DNA of 64,000 bases, taken from the NCBI GenBank assembly GCA_000531095.1, contig HG799463.1, forward strand, positions 112,239 to 176,238, written 5' to 3'. Made by a program: the position numbers and the translations under genes. Source of the stretch: Gemmata massiliana. GTDB taxonomy: Bacteria > Planctomycetota > Planctomycetia > Gemmatales > Gemmataceae. Positions 1-7,149 of the stretch are shown in pieces (position 1 is the stretch's first letter; each line of letters opens with the position of its first letter). The notes under the pieces are model-generated. The model searched no databases. It worked only from the letters and a program-made list of their open reading frames with translations, and was not told where the DNA came from.

Positions 1-39
1 CATAACTTCGTATAGCATACATCATACGAAGTTATACGA
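1..39. other. loxP-type sequencing linker (assembly artefact)
   Basis: Bases 2-35 are a loxP site: 13-bp arms at 2-14 and 23-35 around an 8-bp spacer at 15-22. The only difference from canonical loxP is C instead of T at base 23. The extra bases at the inner end (to 39) match the loxP circularisation linker used in 454 Titanium paired-end libraries, as I remember it. A planctomycete chromosome has no reason to carry loxP, and the transposase reading frame is cut exactly here. I read it as untrimmed linker at a contig end, not biology. Confidence 0.9.
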
Positions 40-192
40 GCCGTACTCGGCGATCTCCTCCCACCCGTCGGCCCCGGCGATCACCGCGCACGTGGCGATC
101 ACCAAGATGTCGGTGAGCTTGTGGAGCTTGTTGGCGGTTTCGATCCGAGGGTCGGGTACGTCCGCGAACACCGTGGTCAGTGCAAGGGGCAT
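40..192 (-). CDS. ISAs1-family transposase, N-terminal fragment
   Basis: The reading frame starts at ATG 192 behind a clear AGGAGG (200-205) and gives about 51 residues before running into the linker. The segment DPRIETANKLHKLTDILVI followed by CAVIAGADGWEEIAEYG is the typical N-terminal DDE_Tnp_1-associated domain of ISAs1-family transposases. The DDE catalytic domain is missing because the contig ends. The terminal inverted repeat should lie between 206 and about 300 but I could not define it. The insertion sits next to a truncated galT, so it may mark the rearrangement that broke that gene. Confidence 0.8.
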
Positions 193-308
193 CGGGCATC
201 CTCCTGATACCCTCGGTGTAGACGTAAACGCCTATATCGTCAGCAGTTCATAGTGCGCACGCCCTGCCCCCAAGGGGAGAGGGGCTTAAAACCACCTTGA
301 GTTCTGTT

Positions 309-378
309 CCCCCTTCCTTCGCCGCCGGTCCGCGAGAAGCTCCGCTGACAGGACCGGCGCTCAAAGAGGCGAAGGGGG
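309..378. repeat. REP-like imperfect hairpin beside broken galT
   Basis: Left arm 309-331 (C-run, then TTCGCC and GCCGGTCC) pairs with right arm 351-378 (GGACCGGC, then GGCGAAGGGGG). The two paired blocks are separated by small bulges, around a loop of about 19 bases. A short tandem, GGGGGTTAGGGGGTTAG, follows at 374-390. The block lies exactly where homology of the galT remnant stops, so it appears to be non-coding repetitive DNA rather than gene sequence. No second copy was found in this window. Confidence 0.55.
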
Positions 379-391
379 TTAGGGGGTTAGG

Positions 392-676
392 TTGCCTTTG
401 CTCCCCAACAGGTCGCACCGCCGGGTACATGTTCGGCACGATGCGGAGCTGCCAGCCGGGGCCGTTTGGCACCGTTCCGGGTGCGCGGAGGGCGTAGATC
501 TCGTTCGGTGTCTCGCTCTCCTGACCGGGGCAGAACGGACACGGCCGCCCCTTCCCATTGGTACGATGTCGGGGAGCGTGGCCGCTCAACGCGATCGGGC
601 GCTGTGCCCGCTGCGGAGCGATCACGACCCACCGACCGGTCACCGGGTCACAGCGCAATTCGGGATCAGCGTTCAT
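392..676 (-). pseudogene. galT: galT remnant (galactose-1-phosphate uridylyltransferase, N-terminal part)
   Basis: From ATG 676 about 94 residues match the start of GalT: LRCDPVTGRWVVIAPQRA, the zinc-type CPFCPG motif, and WQLRIVPNMYPAVRP. GalT swaps UMP between glucose-1-P and galactose-1-P in the Leloir pathway and is normally about 330-350 residues. Here the similarity ends near 395, where the frame enters repeat DNA and stops at 248. The second half, including the catalytic HPH region, is missing. The ISAs1 fragment lies just beyond, so insertion or deletion is the likely cause. The gene follows the lipoprotein gene by 41 bp and was probably in an operon with it. Confidence 0.75.
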
Positions 677-717
677 GCAGGTAACGTAGGGCGCGACCGC
701 GCCAGTTACTTGAACTG

Positions 718-1218
718 TCAGTGGTTGCAGTCCGCGCCGCCGCTCGCGGGCTGGACCGAGTTCCGGTTGAATACCGAGAGCGGCCCGCCTGCTGGTTGCA
801 CACCTGTCGGTGGATACTGCGTCTGGACCGTGGTACCAGTCGAAGCGGAATCGAGCTTGCGGTACGTGATCCGATACTCGGTGGCTTCCTCTTGTTGCGT
901 GGGCGTCGCGCCGATCGGCCGCTTGGCCGGGTACGCCTGGTTGCGCGGGTTGAGTGATTCGTTCGTTTCTGGCAACGAGTTACGCGCGACGCGGCCGGTC
1001 GAAACCGTGCGCTCGTCGAGGATCTCGAAGTTCGGCCCGACGTGTTTCTCGATCAGTGCGAGGGCAGCTTTTCGGTTGTTATTTGGCCAAGTGTCGGTGT
1101 CGTCCGGCACCGCGACGATGCCCGTATCAGTTTTTCTCTCAATGTATTTGGCCTGTGACGCGCACCCGCCCGTGGCAGCGGTGGCCGCCAATAACGCGAA
1201 AACGAAGGATCGCCTCAT
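718..1218 (-). CDS. predicted lipoprotein, unknown function
   Basis: This 166-residue protein begins with a lipoprotein signal (MRRSFVFALLAATAATGGC), with a lipobox ending at Cys19, so it should be anchored in a membrane facing the periplasm. The mature part has no domain I recognise. It contains a stretch with mixed charge (VGPNFEILDERTVSTGR) and a Thr/Gln/Pro-rich tail with only one further cysteine near the end. It is the first gene of a probable two-gene unit with the galT remnant. Confidence 0.6.
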   Translation of the reverse strand: MRRSFVFALLAATAATGGCASQAKYIERKTDTGIVAVPDDTDTWPNNNRKAALALIEKHVGPNFEILDERTVSTGRVARNSLPETNESLNPRNQAYPAKRPIGATPTQQEEATEYRITYRKLDSASTGTTVQTQYPPTGVQPAGGPLSVFNRNSVQPASGGADCNH

Positions 1219-1349
1219 GACCCGCTTCCCCCGACGATTCGCGCGGCTTCCCCCGAAGTCGCCGGAATCTGCCGGGGTATAACAAACCGAACTCTCGTGT
1301 CGAGACGAGTTTTCGCTATAATAAAGCCAAGGTCATTCACCCCGACACT

Positions 1350-2780
1350 TCACTCTACAGCCTTATCGATCACCGTACCGCCGACGTCCGTGAGGCGCTC
1401 GTCGCGCCCGCTGTGGCGGAACGTCAACTGCTCGTGGTCGAGTCCCAACAGGTGCAGGATCGTGGCGTGGAAGTCGTTGACCGAAATCGGGTCTTCAACA
1501 GCTTTTAGCCCGAACTCGTCTGTGGACCCGACGACGGTTCCACCCTTCGCCCCGCCGCCCGCGAGCCACATCGTGTAGCCGAGTGGGTTGTGGTCGCGTC
1601 CCTTACCGCCCTGGCTGTTCGGGGTGCGGCCGAACTCACTACACCACACGACAAGTGTGTCCTTCAGCATCCCGCGCTGCTTCAGGTCTTTGAGGAACGC
1701 GGCGATCGGCCGATCCGTGTGACCGCACATTTTCTCGTGGTTCGCGTTGATGTCGTCGTGTGCGTCCCACTGCATCACGACAGGACCACCACCGCTATAA
1801 ACCGTCACGAACCGGACGCCGCGTTCCAACAGTCGCCGAGCTAGAAGCAGTCGCGTGCCGAAGTCGGCGGTCACCTTGTCGTTCAGCCCATAGGCCGTTT
1901 TGGTCGCCTCGGTTTCTTTCGCGAGATCGACCGCATCAGGGGCTTCTTTCTGCATCTTGAACGCGAGTTCGTAGCTCGCAGTGCGCGCGTCCAGTTCCGC
2001 GTCACCGGCCGATTGCGCCGCGTTGAGCTTCTGCACGAGGTCGAACGCCCGGCGGTTCTGTTCCGCACTCGTATCCGTGGGCGGCTTCAGGTTGATGATC
2101 GGGCTTGGTCCTCGGCGCAACAGCGTGCCCTGATAAACCGGCGGCAGGAACGCCCCCGACCAACACGGCGCGCCACCTTCGGGAACGCCCTCCGGTTGCG
2201 GCATGACGCAGTAGGCCGGGAGGTTCTCGCTCACGCTGCCCAAGCCGTAGGTCACCCAACTGCCGATACTCGGCCAGCCCATCAGCGTGCGCCCGCTGTG
2301 CAGTTCGTACATCGCGGGCGCGTGAACGGTGTTGGTAGACCAGCACGAACGCAGGAAGCAGATGTCGTCCGCGCACGTCGCGAGGTGCGGCATGAGGTCG
2401 GACATCTCGACCCCGCTTTTACCGCGCTTCGAGAACTTCCGCGTGCTCGCAAGGAGCACTTCCTTCCCAGAGGTGAACTGGCTCTTGGGGCGCCCGGTCG
2501 ATTCCGGGAGCGGTTTACCCGCCCATTTCGTGAGTGCGGGTTTGGGGTCGAACAGGTCCATCTGGCTCGGCCCGCCGACCATGAACATGAACAGAACGCG
2601 CTTCGCCGACGCCGGGAAGTGTGGCTTCTTCTGCGCGAGCGGATTTCCCCCCGCACGCGGCGTATCAGTTCCGCGCGCTTCTTGGTGGAGGAGCCAGTTC
2701 AGCGCGATACCGCCTAACCCGCCGCCGGAGCGAAGCAGGAACTCGCGCCGCGACGAAGCGAGAGGGATGTGCATGTTCAT
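1350..2780 (-). CDS. DUF1501 protein, TAT-exported sulfatase-fold protein
   Basis: The open frame extends upstream to 2972, but the N-terminus that fits the family is ATG 2780. It gives a TAT signal (SRREFLLRSGGG) and avoids overlap with the Kelch gene. The 476-residue protein has the DUF1501 hallmarks: KRVLFMFMVGGPSQMDLFDPKP near residue 50, the WCSEFGRTPNSQG block, and a C-terminal DFHATILHLLGLDHE. DUF1501 proteins resemble the alkaline phosphatase/sulfatase superfamily and in planctomycetes are usually paired with DUF1553/cytochrome proteins. That partner is absent here, so this copy is solitary. Substrate unknown. Confidence 0.88.
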   Translation of the reverse strand: MNMHIPLASSRREFLLRSGGGLGGIALNWLLHQEARGTDTPRAGGNPLAQKKPHFPASAKRVLFMFMVGGPSQMDLFDPKPALTKWAGKPLPESTGRPKSQFTSGKEVLLASTRKFSKRGKSGVEMSDLMPHLATCADDICFLRSCWSTNTVHAPAMYELHSGRTLMGWPSIGSWVTYGLGSVSENLPAYCVMPQPEGVPEGGAPCWSGAFLPPVYQGTLLRRGPSPIINLKPPTDTSAEQNRRAFDLVQKLNAAQSAGDAELDARTASYELAFKMQKEAPDAVDLAKETEATKTAYGLNDKVTADFGTRLLLARRLLERGVRFVTVYSGGGPVVMQWDAHDDINANHEKMCGHTDRPIAAFLKDLKQRGMLKDTLVVWCSEFGRTPNSQGGKGRDHNPLGYTMWLAGGGAKGGTVVGSTDEFGLKAVEDPISVNDFHATILHLLGLDHEQLTFRHSGRDERLTDVGGTVIDKAVE

Positions 2781-2876
2781 GGTGCCAGCGTACCCGCACC
2801 GCACAGGCACCGCAAGAACTTCACGTGCGCGCCCAAATATCTCTCTGTAAGCGCGGTCCAACTCTCGACACAAAAA

Positions 2877-2909
2877 GAAGAAGGAGCGACCACTGAGCCG
2901 CTCCTTCTC
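2877..2909 (-). terminator. intrinsic terminator after the Kelch gene
   Basis: On the minus strand, about 22 bases after the Kelch stop codon, AAGGAGCG pairs with CGCTCCTT around a short loop and is followed by a T-rich run (TTCTTCTTTTTG). This stops transcription between the Kelch gene and the DUF1501 gene, so they are separate units. Confidence 0.75.
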
Positions 2910-2931
2910 TGCGAACACAGTTGTTTTTGGC

Positions 2932-3948
2932 TTATTTCTCGGCGACCGGCTCACCGCGAGTCGCGATCGCAATCACTTCGAGCGAGTCCACGTTCCCGCC
3001 TCCACCAGCGGCAGCACCACCGAGGAGCACGACGCGATCCGCGCCAAACGGCACGAGCCGGGCCACGATACGGGTCTTCGCCACCGCACCGACCTTCTCC
3101 CACCCGTCACCCGCGGCCGTCAGCCGGTAGACCGGCCCTTCGGACGTGTTCAGAATAAGTTTGCCGTTCACCGTGCAGGCCGCAGGTGAGAACGCGACTC
3201 GCTCGCCGCCCGGCACTGCGGGACCAGTGCTCCACTTCTCCGTCGCCACATCGAGCACGTCCACGCGCTTGTCTCCGCCCTTGGCGCCCAACCCGCCGAG
3301 GACGTACACCTTGTTCCCGACCGCCGCGGCGGTGAGCGCCCGGCGCTGGAATGGCTGCGGGATCGACTTCCACTCCGGCTTCGCGCTGGCGAGGTCGAGG
3401 ACCAGGGCCGCTTCGGGCCATACCGGTTTCTCGTCCTTGCCCTTCATCTGCCACCCACCGACCACGACGAGCTTGTCGCCGACCGCTACAACGTCGTGCG
3501 ACGAGCGCGGGACGGGCAGCGCGGCGATGTCTTCCCACTTGCCGGTCTTCGGGTCGAACCGGGCGCACGACGCGGTCGAATAGTTGTCGGACGCTTCACC
3601 GGGCGCGTTCCGCGGTTGCATCCCGCCGATGCGGTACACCTTCCCCTTGTGGGCGACGAGGTTCATGCCCTGGGCGATCGGCCCCGAGGGGAGTTCTTCC
3701 CATTTCGCGCCGCCGTCGAGTTTGATGCGGTGAAACGTGCCCAGAACGGACTTCGTGTCGTAGTTGTGCGTCTTCCCGGCGTGGCCGCCGTAGATGTAAA
3801 CGTAGCCGTCGCACTCGATCGCGCCGAAGCTCGAAACGGCCTTCGGCATCGGCGGGAGTTCCACCGCCTTCGTCGGAGCGTCCGCAGCGAATGCGGGTGC
3901 GCTGAACGCGAGCAACGCGGCGAACGCGGCACGGAATCGGGTCAACAT
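2932..3948 (-). CDS. exported Kelch-repeat beta-propeller protein
   Basis: A 338-residue protein with a cleavable signal peptide (ending AFAADA near residue 22), then Kelch-type blades: IECDGYVYIYGGHAG, VAHKGKVYRIGGMQ, VVAVGDKLVVVGGWQ, AVGNKVYVLGGLGAKG and ADRVVLLGGAAAGGGG. Each carries the Gly-Gly pair and spaced aromatic residues of Kelch repeats, so about five or six blades of a periplasmic propeller are visible. There is no catalytic radical-copper motif of galactose oxidase, so a binding or structural role is more likely than enzyme activity. Monocistronic, with a terminator downstream. Confidence 0.85.
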   Translation of the reverse strand: MLTRFRAAFAALLAFSAPAFAADAPTKAVELPPMPKAVSSFGAIECDGYVYIYGGHAGKTHNYDTKSVLGTFHRIKLDGGAKWEELPSGPIAQGMNLVAHKGKVYRIGGMQPRNAPGEASDNYSTASCARFDPKTGKWEDIAALPVPRSSHDVVAVGDKLVVVGGWQMKGKDEKPVWPEAALVLDLASAKPEWKSIPQPFQRRALTAAAVGNKVYVLGGLGAKGGDKRVDVLDVATEKWSTGPAVPGGERVAFSPAACTVNGKLILNTSEGPVYRLTAAGDGWEKVGAVAKTRIVARLVPFGADRVVLLGGAAAGGGGNVDSLEVIAIATRGEPVAEK

Positions 3949-4411
3949 GGGTTCTCCAAGTCAATGAGGATCAATCGACTCCGAAAACACGGTGCTTGGG
4001 TGATGCACGCGAGAGATGTTACCCCGTCCGTGTACACAGCGGAAGTCAGCACCCGGGAACCACTCGTTGACGACAGTAATTAGTGGGTACCGCAGCACGG
4101 CTAGGAAATCTCTCAATGCACCGACGCTGAGGCGCCCTATGCACCGTGAAACTTACCGACCGCATTGCATACGGAGGACGGCAGCAGGCCCGTTACCGGC
4201 GGAAGCTAGCGGAACTGGCAAATCGTGAGAATCAATCTCAACAGTACCACTTCACTCTAGACGCAACTCAAACGCCGTCAACGACCGTGCGCAGAATTCC
4301 GGCGGCGGTCCGCTTCAATGTTCTCAGCTCAGCGCCCAACGAAGCGACTACGACAAGGAAAATCGCTATGACAACCCTGCTAATACTCCCGAACTCGCGA
4401 AGGGTACGACA
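3949..4411. other. intergenic region, no gene seen
   Basis: This 463-base stretch lies between the diverging Kelch and bacterioferritin genes. Its short open frames have no coding character. It should hold both promoters, but I see no convincing -35/-10 or -24/-12 pair and no riboswitch fold. A weak purine-rich AAGGG lies ahead of the bacterioferritin ATG. Confidence 0.5.
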
Positions 4412-4897
4412 ATGCAAGGCAACCAAACCGTCATCGACGCGCTGAACCGCGCACTCACCATCGAGCTGACCGCGATCAACCAGTATTTCTGTCAGGCGAA
4501 GATGTGCAAGAACTGGGGCTTCATGAAGTTGGCCCGCAAGCACTACGAGGAATCGATCGGCGAAATGAAGCACGCCGAGAAGATCATCGATCGCGTGCTG
4601 TTCCTGGAAGGAACGCCGGAAATTGCCCGGTACGACGTGATCCGCGTCGGGACCGACGTGAAGGAACAGTTCGAGAACGACCTGAAGCTCGAGACCGGCG
4701 GCGTGACGGCTTACAACGACCTCGTTGACCTCTGCATTAAGGTGAAGGACAACGGGACGCACAAGCTCGCGCTCGAAATCCTGGCGGATTCCGAAGAGCA
4801 CGTGGACTGGTTGGAAACGCAGTTGGGTCTGATTAACGCGGTGGGTCTGGAGCGCTACTTGGCGGAGCAGATTGCTGGGGACGAAGACGGCGAGTAA
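4412..4897 (+). CDS. bfr: bacterioferritin
   Basis: The 161-residue length is standard. Bacterioferritin forms a 24-subunit cytoplasmic shell that oxidises Fe2+ and stores Fe3+. Ferroxidase ligands align at E18, E51, H54, E94 and H130, with Y25 nearby, and M52 is the haem ligand between subunits. The family ExxH at 127-130 reads SEEH here, so the usual E127 is Ser; E128 or E129 might substitute. The 3' end overlaps the convergent Bfd-like gene by 43 bases, linking storage with the ferredoxin that helps release iron. Confidence 0.93.
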   Translation: MQGNQTVIDALNRALTIELTAINQYFCQAKMCKNWGFMKLARKHYEESIGEMKHAEKIIDRVLFLEGTPEIARYDVIRVGTDVKEQFENDLKLETGGVTAYNDLVDLCIKVKDNGTHKLALEILADSEEHVDWLETQLGLINAVGLERYLAEQIAGDEDGE

Positions 4898-5127
4898 ACG
4901 GCGAGGTAGGTGTTCAGTTCGCGGTGGCAGCAGGTGCACCCGTCGCCGGCTTCGGTCGCCTGGCGCACCTCCTTCACCGTGCGCAGCCCGAGAGCGACGA
5001 TGGCGGTAACGATCGCCTGCTCCGTCACCCCGAGGCAGCGGCACACGACCCGATCGGGGCAGCTCCCGACGGTCGCGCAACTGCGACACGAGCCGGCGCA
5101 CTCCTCCGCCGTTTGGCTCAATTCCAT
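4855..5127 (-). CDS. bfd: Bfd-like [2Fe-2S] ferredoxin with an extra Cys cluster
   Basis: A 90-residue protein. Residues 28-75 form the BFD fold, with C29-x-C31 and C64-x2-C67 as [2Fe-2S] ligands. In known systems Bfd docks on bacterioferritin and passes electrons that mobilise stored iron. Unusual here is an N-terminal extension with four more cysteines (C10, C14, C17, C23, plus C66 beside the core), which could bind a second cluster or zinc. The gene faces bfr and the two coding ends overlap. Dyads at 5145-5178 lie just upstream of its start. Confidence 0.85.
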   Translation of the reverse strand: MELSQTAEECAGSCRSCATVGSCPDRVVCRCLGVTEQAIVTAIVALGLRTVKEVRQATEAGDGCTCCHRELNTYLAVYSPSSSPAICSAK

Positions 5128-5144
5128 TGGCGTTGCCCATCCTG

Positions 5145-5178
5145 TTGAGATACAGTCTCAAGGCATCATACTTATGCC
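5145..5178. promoter_or_regulatory. two adjacent dyads in the bfd / regulator intergenic region
   Basis: TTGAGA-tacag-TCTCAA (5145-5161) is directly followed by GGCAT-n7-ATGCC (5162-5178). They sit 18-51 bases upstream of the bfd start, a good place for an operator controlling bfd. They do not match a Fur box closely. A single TCGACAC (5181-5187) follows on the plus strand, upstream of the sigma54 activator gene. Function inferred from position only. Confidence 0.4.
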
Positions 5179-5310
5179 TCTCGACACGTGCAACACCAAG
5201 GCGTGCGAAATCTCGCGTTCTTGTACACTTTTCCGATTCCGACCACGAAGCGGAACAAAAACGGCGGTAAAATCACATCACGCACCGCTCGCACAGCGCC
5301 AGACCGTGTC

Positions 5311-6933
5311 ATGAATTCGCGTATGCCCACACCACCCGCTGCACCCGGAGGCGGTCGCGGCTTTGTTACTTCACCCGTCGCGGAGCGCGCCGCGGTGCTA
5401 CTGGCCGTCGCACAAGCGGTCGCGGCACACACCGACCTCGGTGCCCTGCTCCGCGACCTCGCCGCCGCACTGGGTGCCCACCTTCCACGCGGGTACCTCA
5501 GCTTCGCCCTGCTCGAACTCCACTCCCACGCGGGAAAGTTGCAGTTCCTCGAACCACTCGGAGGCGCCGCGCCCCCCAAACCGGCTGATACACCGACCGA
5601 ACTCCCCGCTGCGGAATCGCCCACCGCGCACGTCTGGGACACCCAGGAACCGTTCTGGCTCGATATTAATGCCGACGGCCGGTTCCGGATGCTTCGTGCG
5701 GCATTCGCCAAACAGGGCGTTCAGTGCGCGTGCTTCGTCCCGCTCACCACTCCGCGGCGCAAGCTCGGCGCGATGGGGTTCACGAGTTACCTTCCCGTCA
5801 CCCCCGCCCCGGGCGACATCGACTTCGCGGTTCAAGTCGGCCGGTTGGTCGCCCTCGCGGTGGAAGGCGCACTCACGCGCCAAGAACTGGAACGCGCCAA
5901 CGCCCGACTCGCGGCAGAAAAGCTCTACCTCGAAGAAGAAATCCGCACCGACCGGCGCATGGGCGAGGTCGTCGGCGCGAGCCCGGCACTACACGAAGTG
6001 CTCCAACAAGTGGGGGTCGTTGCGCCGACCGATTCCGCGGTGCTCATTACGGGCGAAACGGGTACAGGAAAGGAACTCGTCGCACGGGCCGTTCACCGAC
6101 TGAGCGAGCGCCGCGACCGGACCTTCGTGAAGCTCAACTGCGCCGCGATCCCGACCGGCCTCCTCGAAAGTGAACTCTTCGGGCACGAGAAGGGCGCGTT
6201 CACCGGGGCCGTCGAGCGCCGACTGGGGCGTTTCGAGTTGGCGGACGGGGGAACGCTGTTCCTCGACGAAGTGGGTGACATTCCCCCGGAACTCCAGCCA
6301 AAGTTGCTCCGCGTGCTCCAAGAGCAGGAGTTCGAGCGCCTCGGGAGCGCGAAGACAATCAAGGTGAACGTGCGACTGGTCGCAGCGACGCACCGAAACC
6401 TCGCGAAGTTGGTCGCGGAGGGGAAATTCCGGTCGGACCTTTATTACCGATTACACGTGTTCCCGGTCCATCTCCCGGCCCTCCGTGAGCGACACGAAGA
6501 CGTTCCCGAACTCGTTCGACACTTTGTGGCGCTGTTCGCCCAGCGTTTCGGCAAAAAGATCGGAACGATCCCGCCCGAAACGATGGGCGCACTCGAACGG
6601 TACAGTTGGCCCGGCAACGTTCGCGAACTGGAACACTTGATCGAACGTGCGGTGATCCTCAGCGCACCCGGGGGCGAACTCCGCGTGCCACTCACAGATC
6701 TCATTTCGCCCGAACCGACTAACGAATCTATATCCGAAGCGCCGGTCCTTGCGACACGAGCGACCCTGCTCGAAAGCGAGCGCGAGCTCATTCGCCGCGC
6801 ACTCGACGAGTGCGACTGGATCATCGGTGGCCCGAGCGGTGCGGCCGCGCGGCTCGGTTTGAAGCGCACGACGCTCCTGTCTCGCATGAAAAAGATGGGA
6901 ATGACCCGGCCAGATCGAGGCAGTGTCGAATGA
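5311..6933 (+). CDS. sigma54 enhancer-binding protein (GAF-AAA+-Fis)
   Basis: Transcription activator of about 540 residues. A GAF-like sensor domain fills the first ~200 residues and a short coiled coil follows. The AAA+ domain has Walker A GETGTGKE, the sigma54-contacting GAFTGA loop, and Walker B LFLDEVGD. A C-terminal Fis-type helix-turn-helix (AARLGLKRTTLLSRMKKMG) follows. No receiver domain is present, so a small molecule or partner probably signals through the GAF domain. The start is uncertain: ATG 5311 or 5323 are both plausible and the frame is open to 5188. The gene lies directly upstream of a sigma54-type promoter serving a DUF1559 gene, making a local regulator-target pair likely. 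Confidence 0.92.
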   Translation: MNSRMPTPPAAPGGGRGFVTSPVAERAAVLLAVAQAVAAHTDLGALLRDLAAALGAHLPRGYLSFALLELHSHAGKLQFLEPLGGAAPPKPADTPTELPAAESPTAHVWDTQEPFWLDINADGRFRMLRAAFAKQGVQCACFVPLTTPRRKLGAMGFTSYLPVTPAPGDIDFAVQVGRLVALAVEGALTRQELERANARLAAEKLYLEEEIRTDRRMGEVVGASPALHEVLQQVGVVAPTDSAVLITGETGTGKELVARAVHRLSERRDRTFVKLNCAAIPTGLLESELFGHEKGAFTGAVERRLGRFELADGGTLFLDEVGDIPPELQPKLLRVLQEQEFERLGSAKTIKVNVRLVAATHRNLAKLVAEGKFRSDLYYRLHVFPVHLPALRERHEDVPELVRHFVALFAQRFGKKIGTIPPETMGALERYSWPGNVRELEHLIERAVILSAPGGELRVPLTDLISPEPTNESISEAPVLATRATLLESERELIRRALDECDWIIGGPSGAAARLGLKRTTLLSRMKKMGMTRPDRGSVE

Positions 6934-6982
6934 TCGACACGGGCGCGCCGAAGTGACGACACGCCGACACGCATTTCGACAC
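6923..6982 (+). promoter_or_regulatory. cluster of CGACAC motifs, candidate activator-binding sites
   Basis: An inverted repeat GTGTCGA-atga-TCGACAC (6923-6940) overlaps the stop codon of the activator gene. Further CGACAC copies follow at 6957-6962, 6965-6970 and 6977-6982, all in the same direction. The cluster ends about 105 bases upstream of the -24 element at 7087, a normal distance for enhancer sites of a sigma54 activator. The same heptamer, TCGACAC, is tandemly repeated upstream of the second DUF1559 gene. Confidence 0.55.
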
Positions 6983-7086
6983 GACAGTTCTGTCACACTC
7001 CTCCGGACCAACACTCGTTACCTCATCGCAACACTTCACTCTTCGTTTCCTCAAAACGCGCTCACATTTCGGGTCAGTGATCTCAT

Positions 7087-7102
7087 TGGTACGCGACGTG
7101 CA
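7087..7102 (+). promoter_or_regulatory. sigma54 (-24/-12) promoter for DUF1559 gene
   Basis: TGGTACGCGACGTGCA matches the sigma54 consensus TGGCAC-n5-TTGC with GG and GC exactly 12 bases apart. Differences are T for C in the -24 box and G for T in the -12 box. Transcription should start near 7112, giving a leader of about 38 bases before ATG 7150. The gene immediately upstream encodes a sigma54 activator. Confidence 0.6.
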
Positions 7103-7149
7103 TTAAGGGGATAAAGCCTCTGAAATCACTCTCTTCATCCGAGGTCGCC

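Noticed and set aside
1-39. Natural Cre/lox-type recombination site
   Set aside because: Identity to loxP plus the linker tail, a contig edge and interruption of a transposase frame point to a library linker.
2781-2972. N-terminal extension of the DUF1501 gene
   Set aside because: It would cover a terminator and the end of the Kelch gene, and it places 64 non-family residues before a perfect TAT signal.
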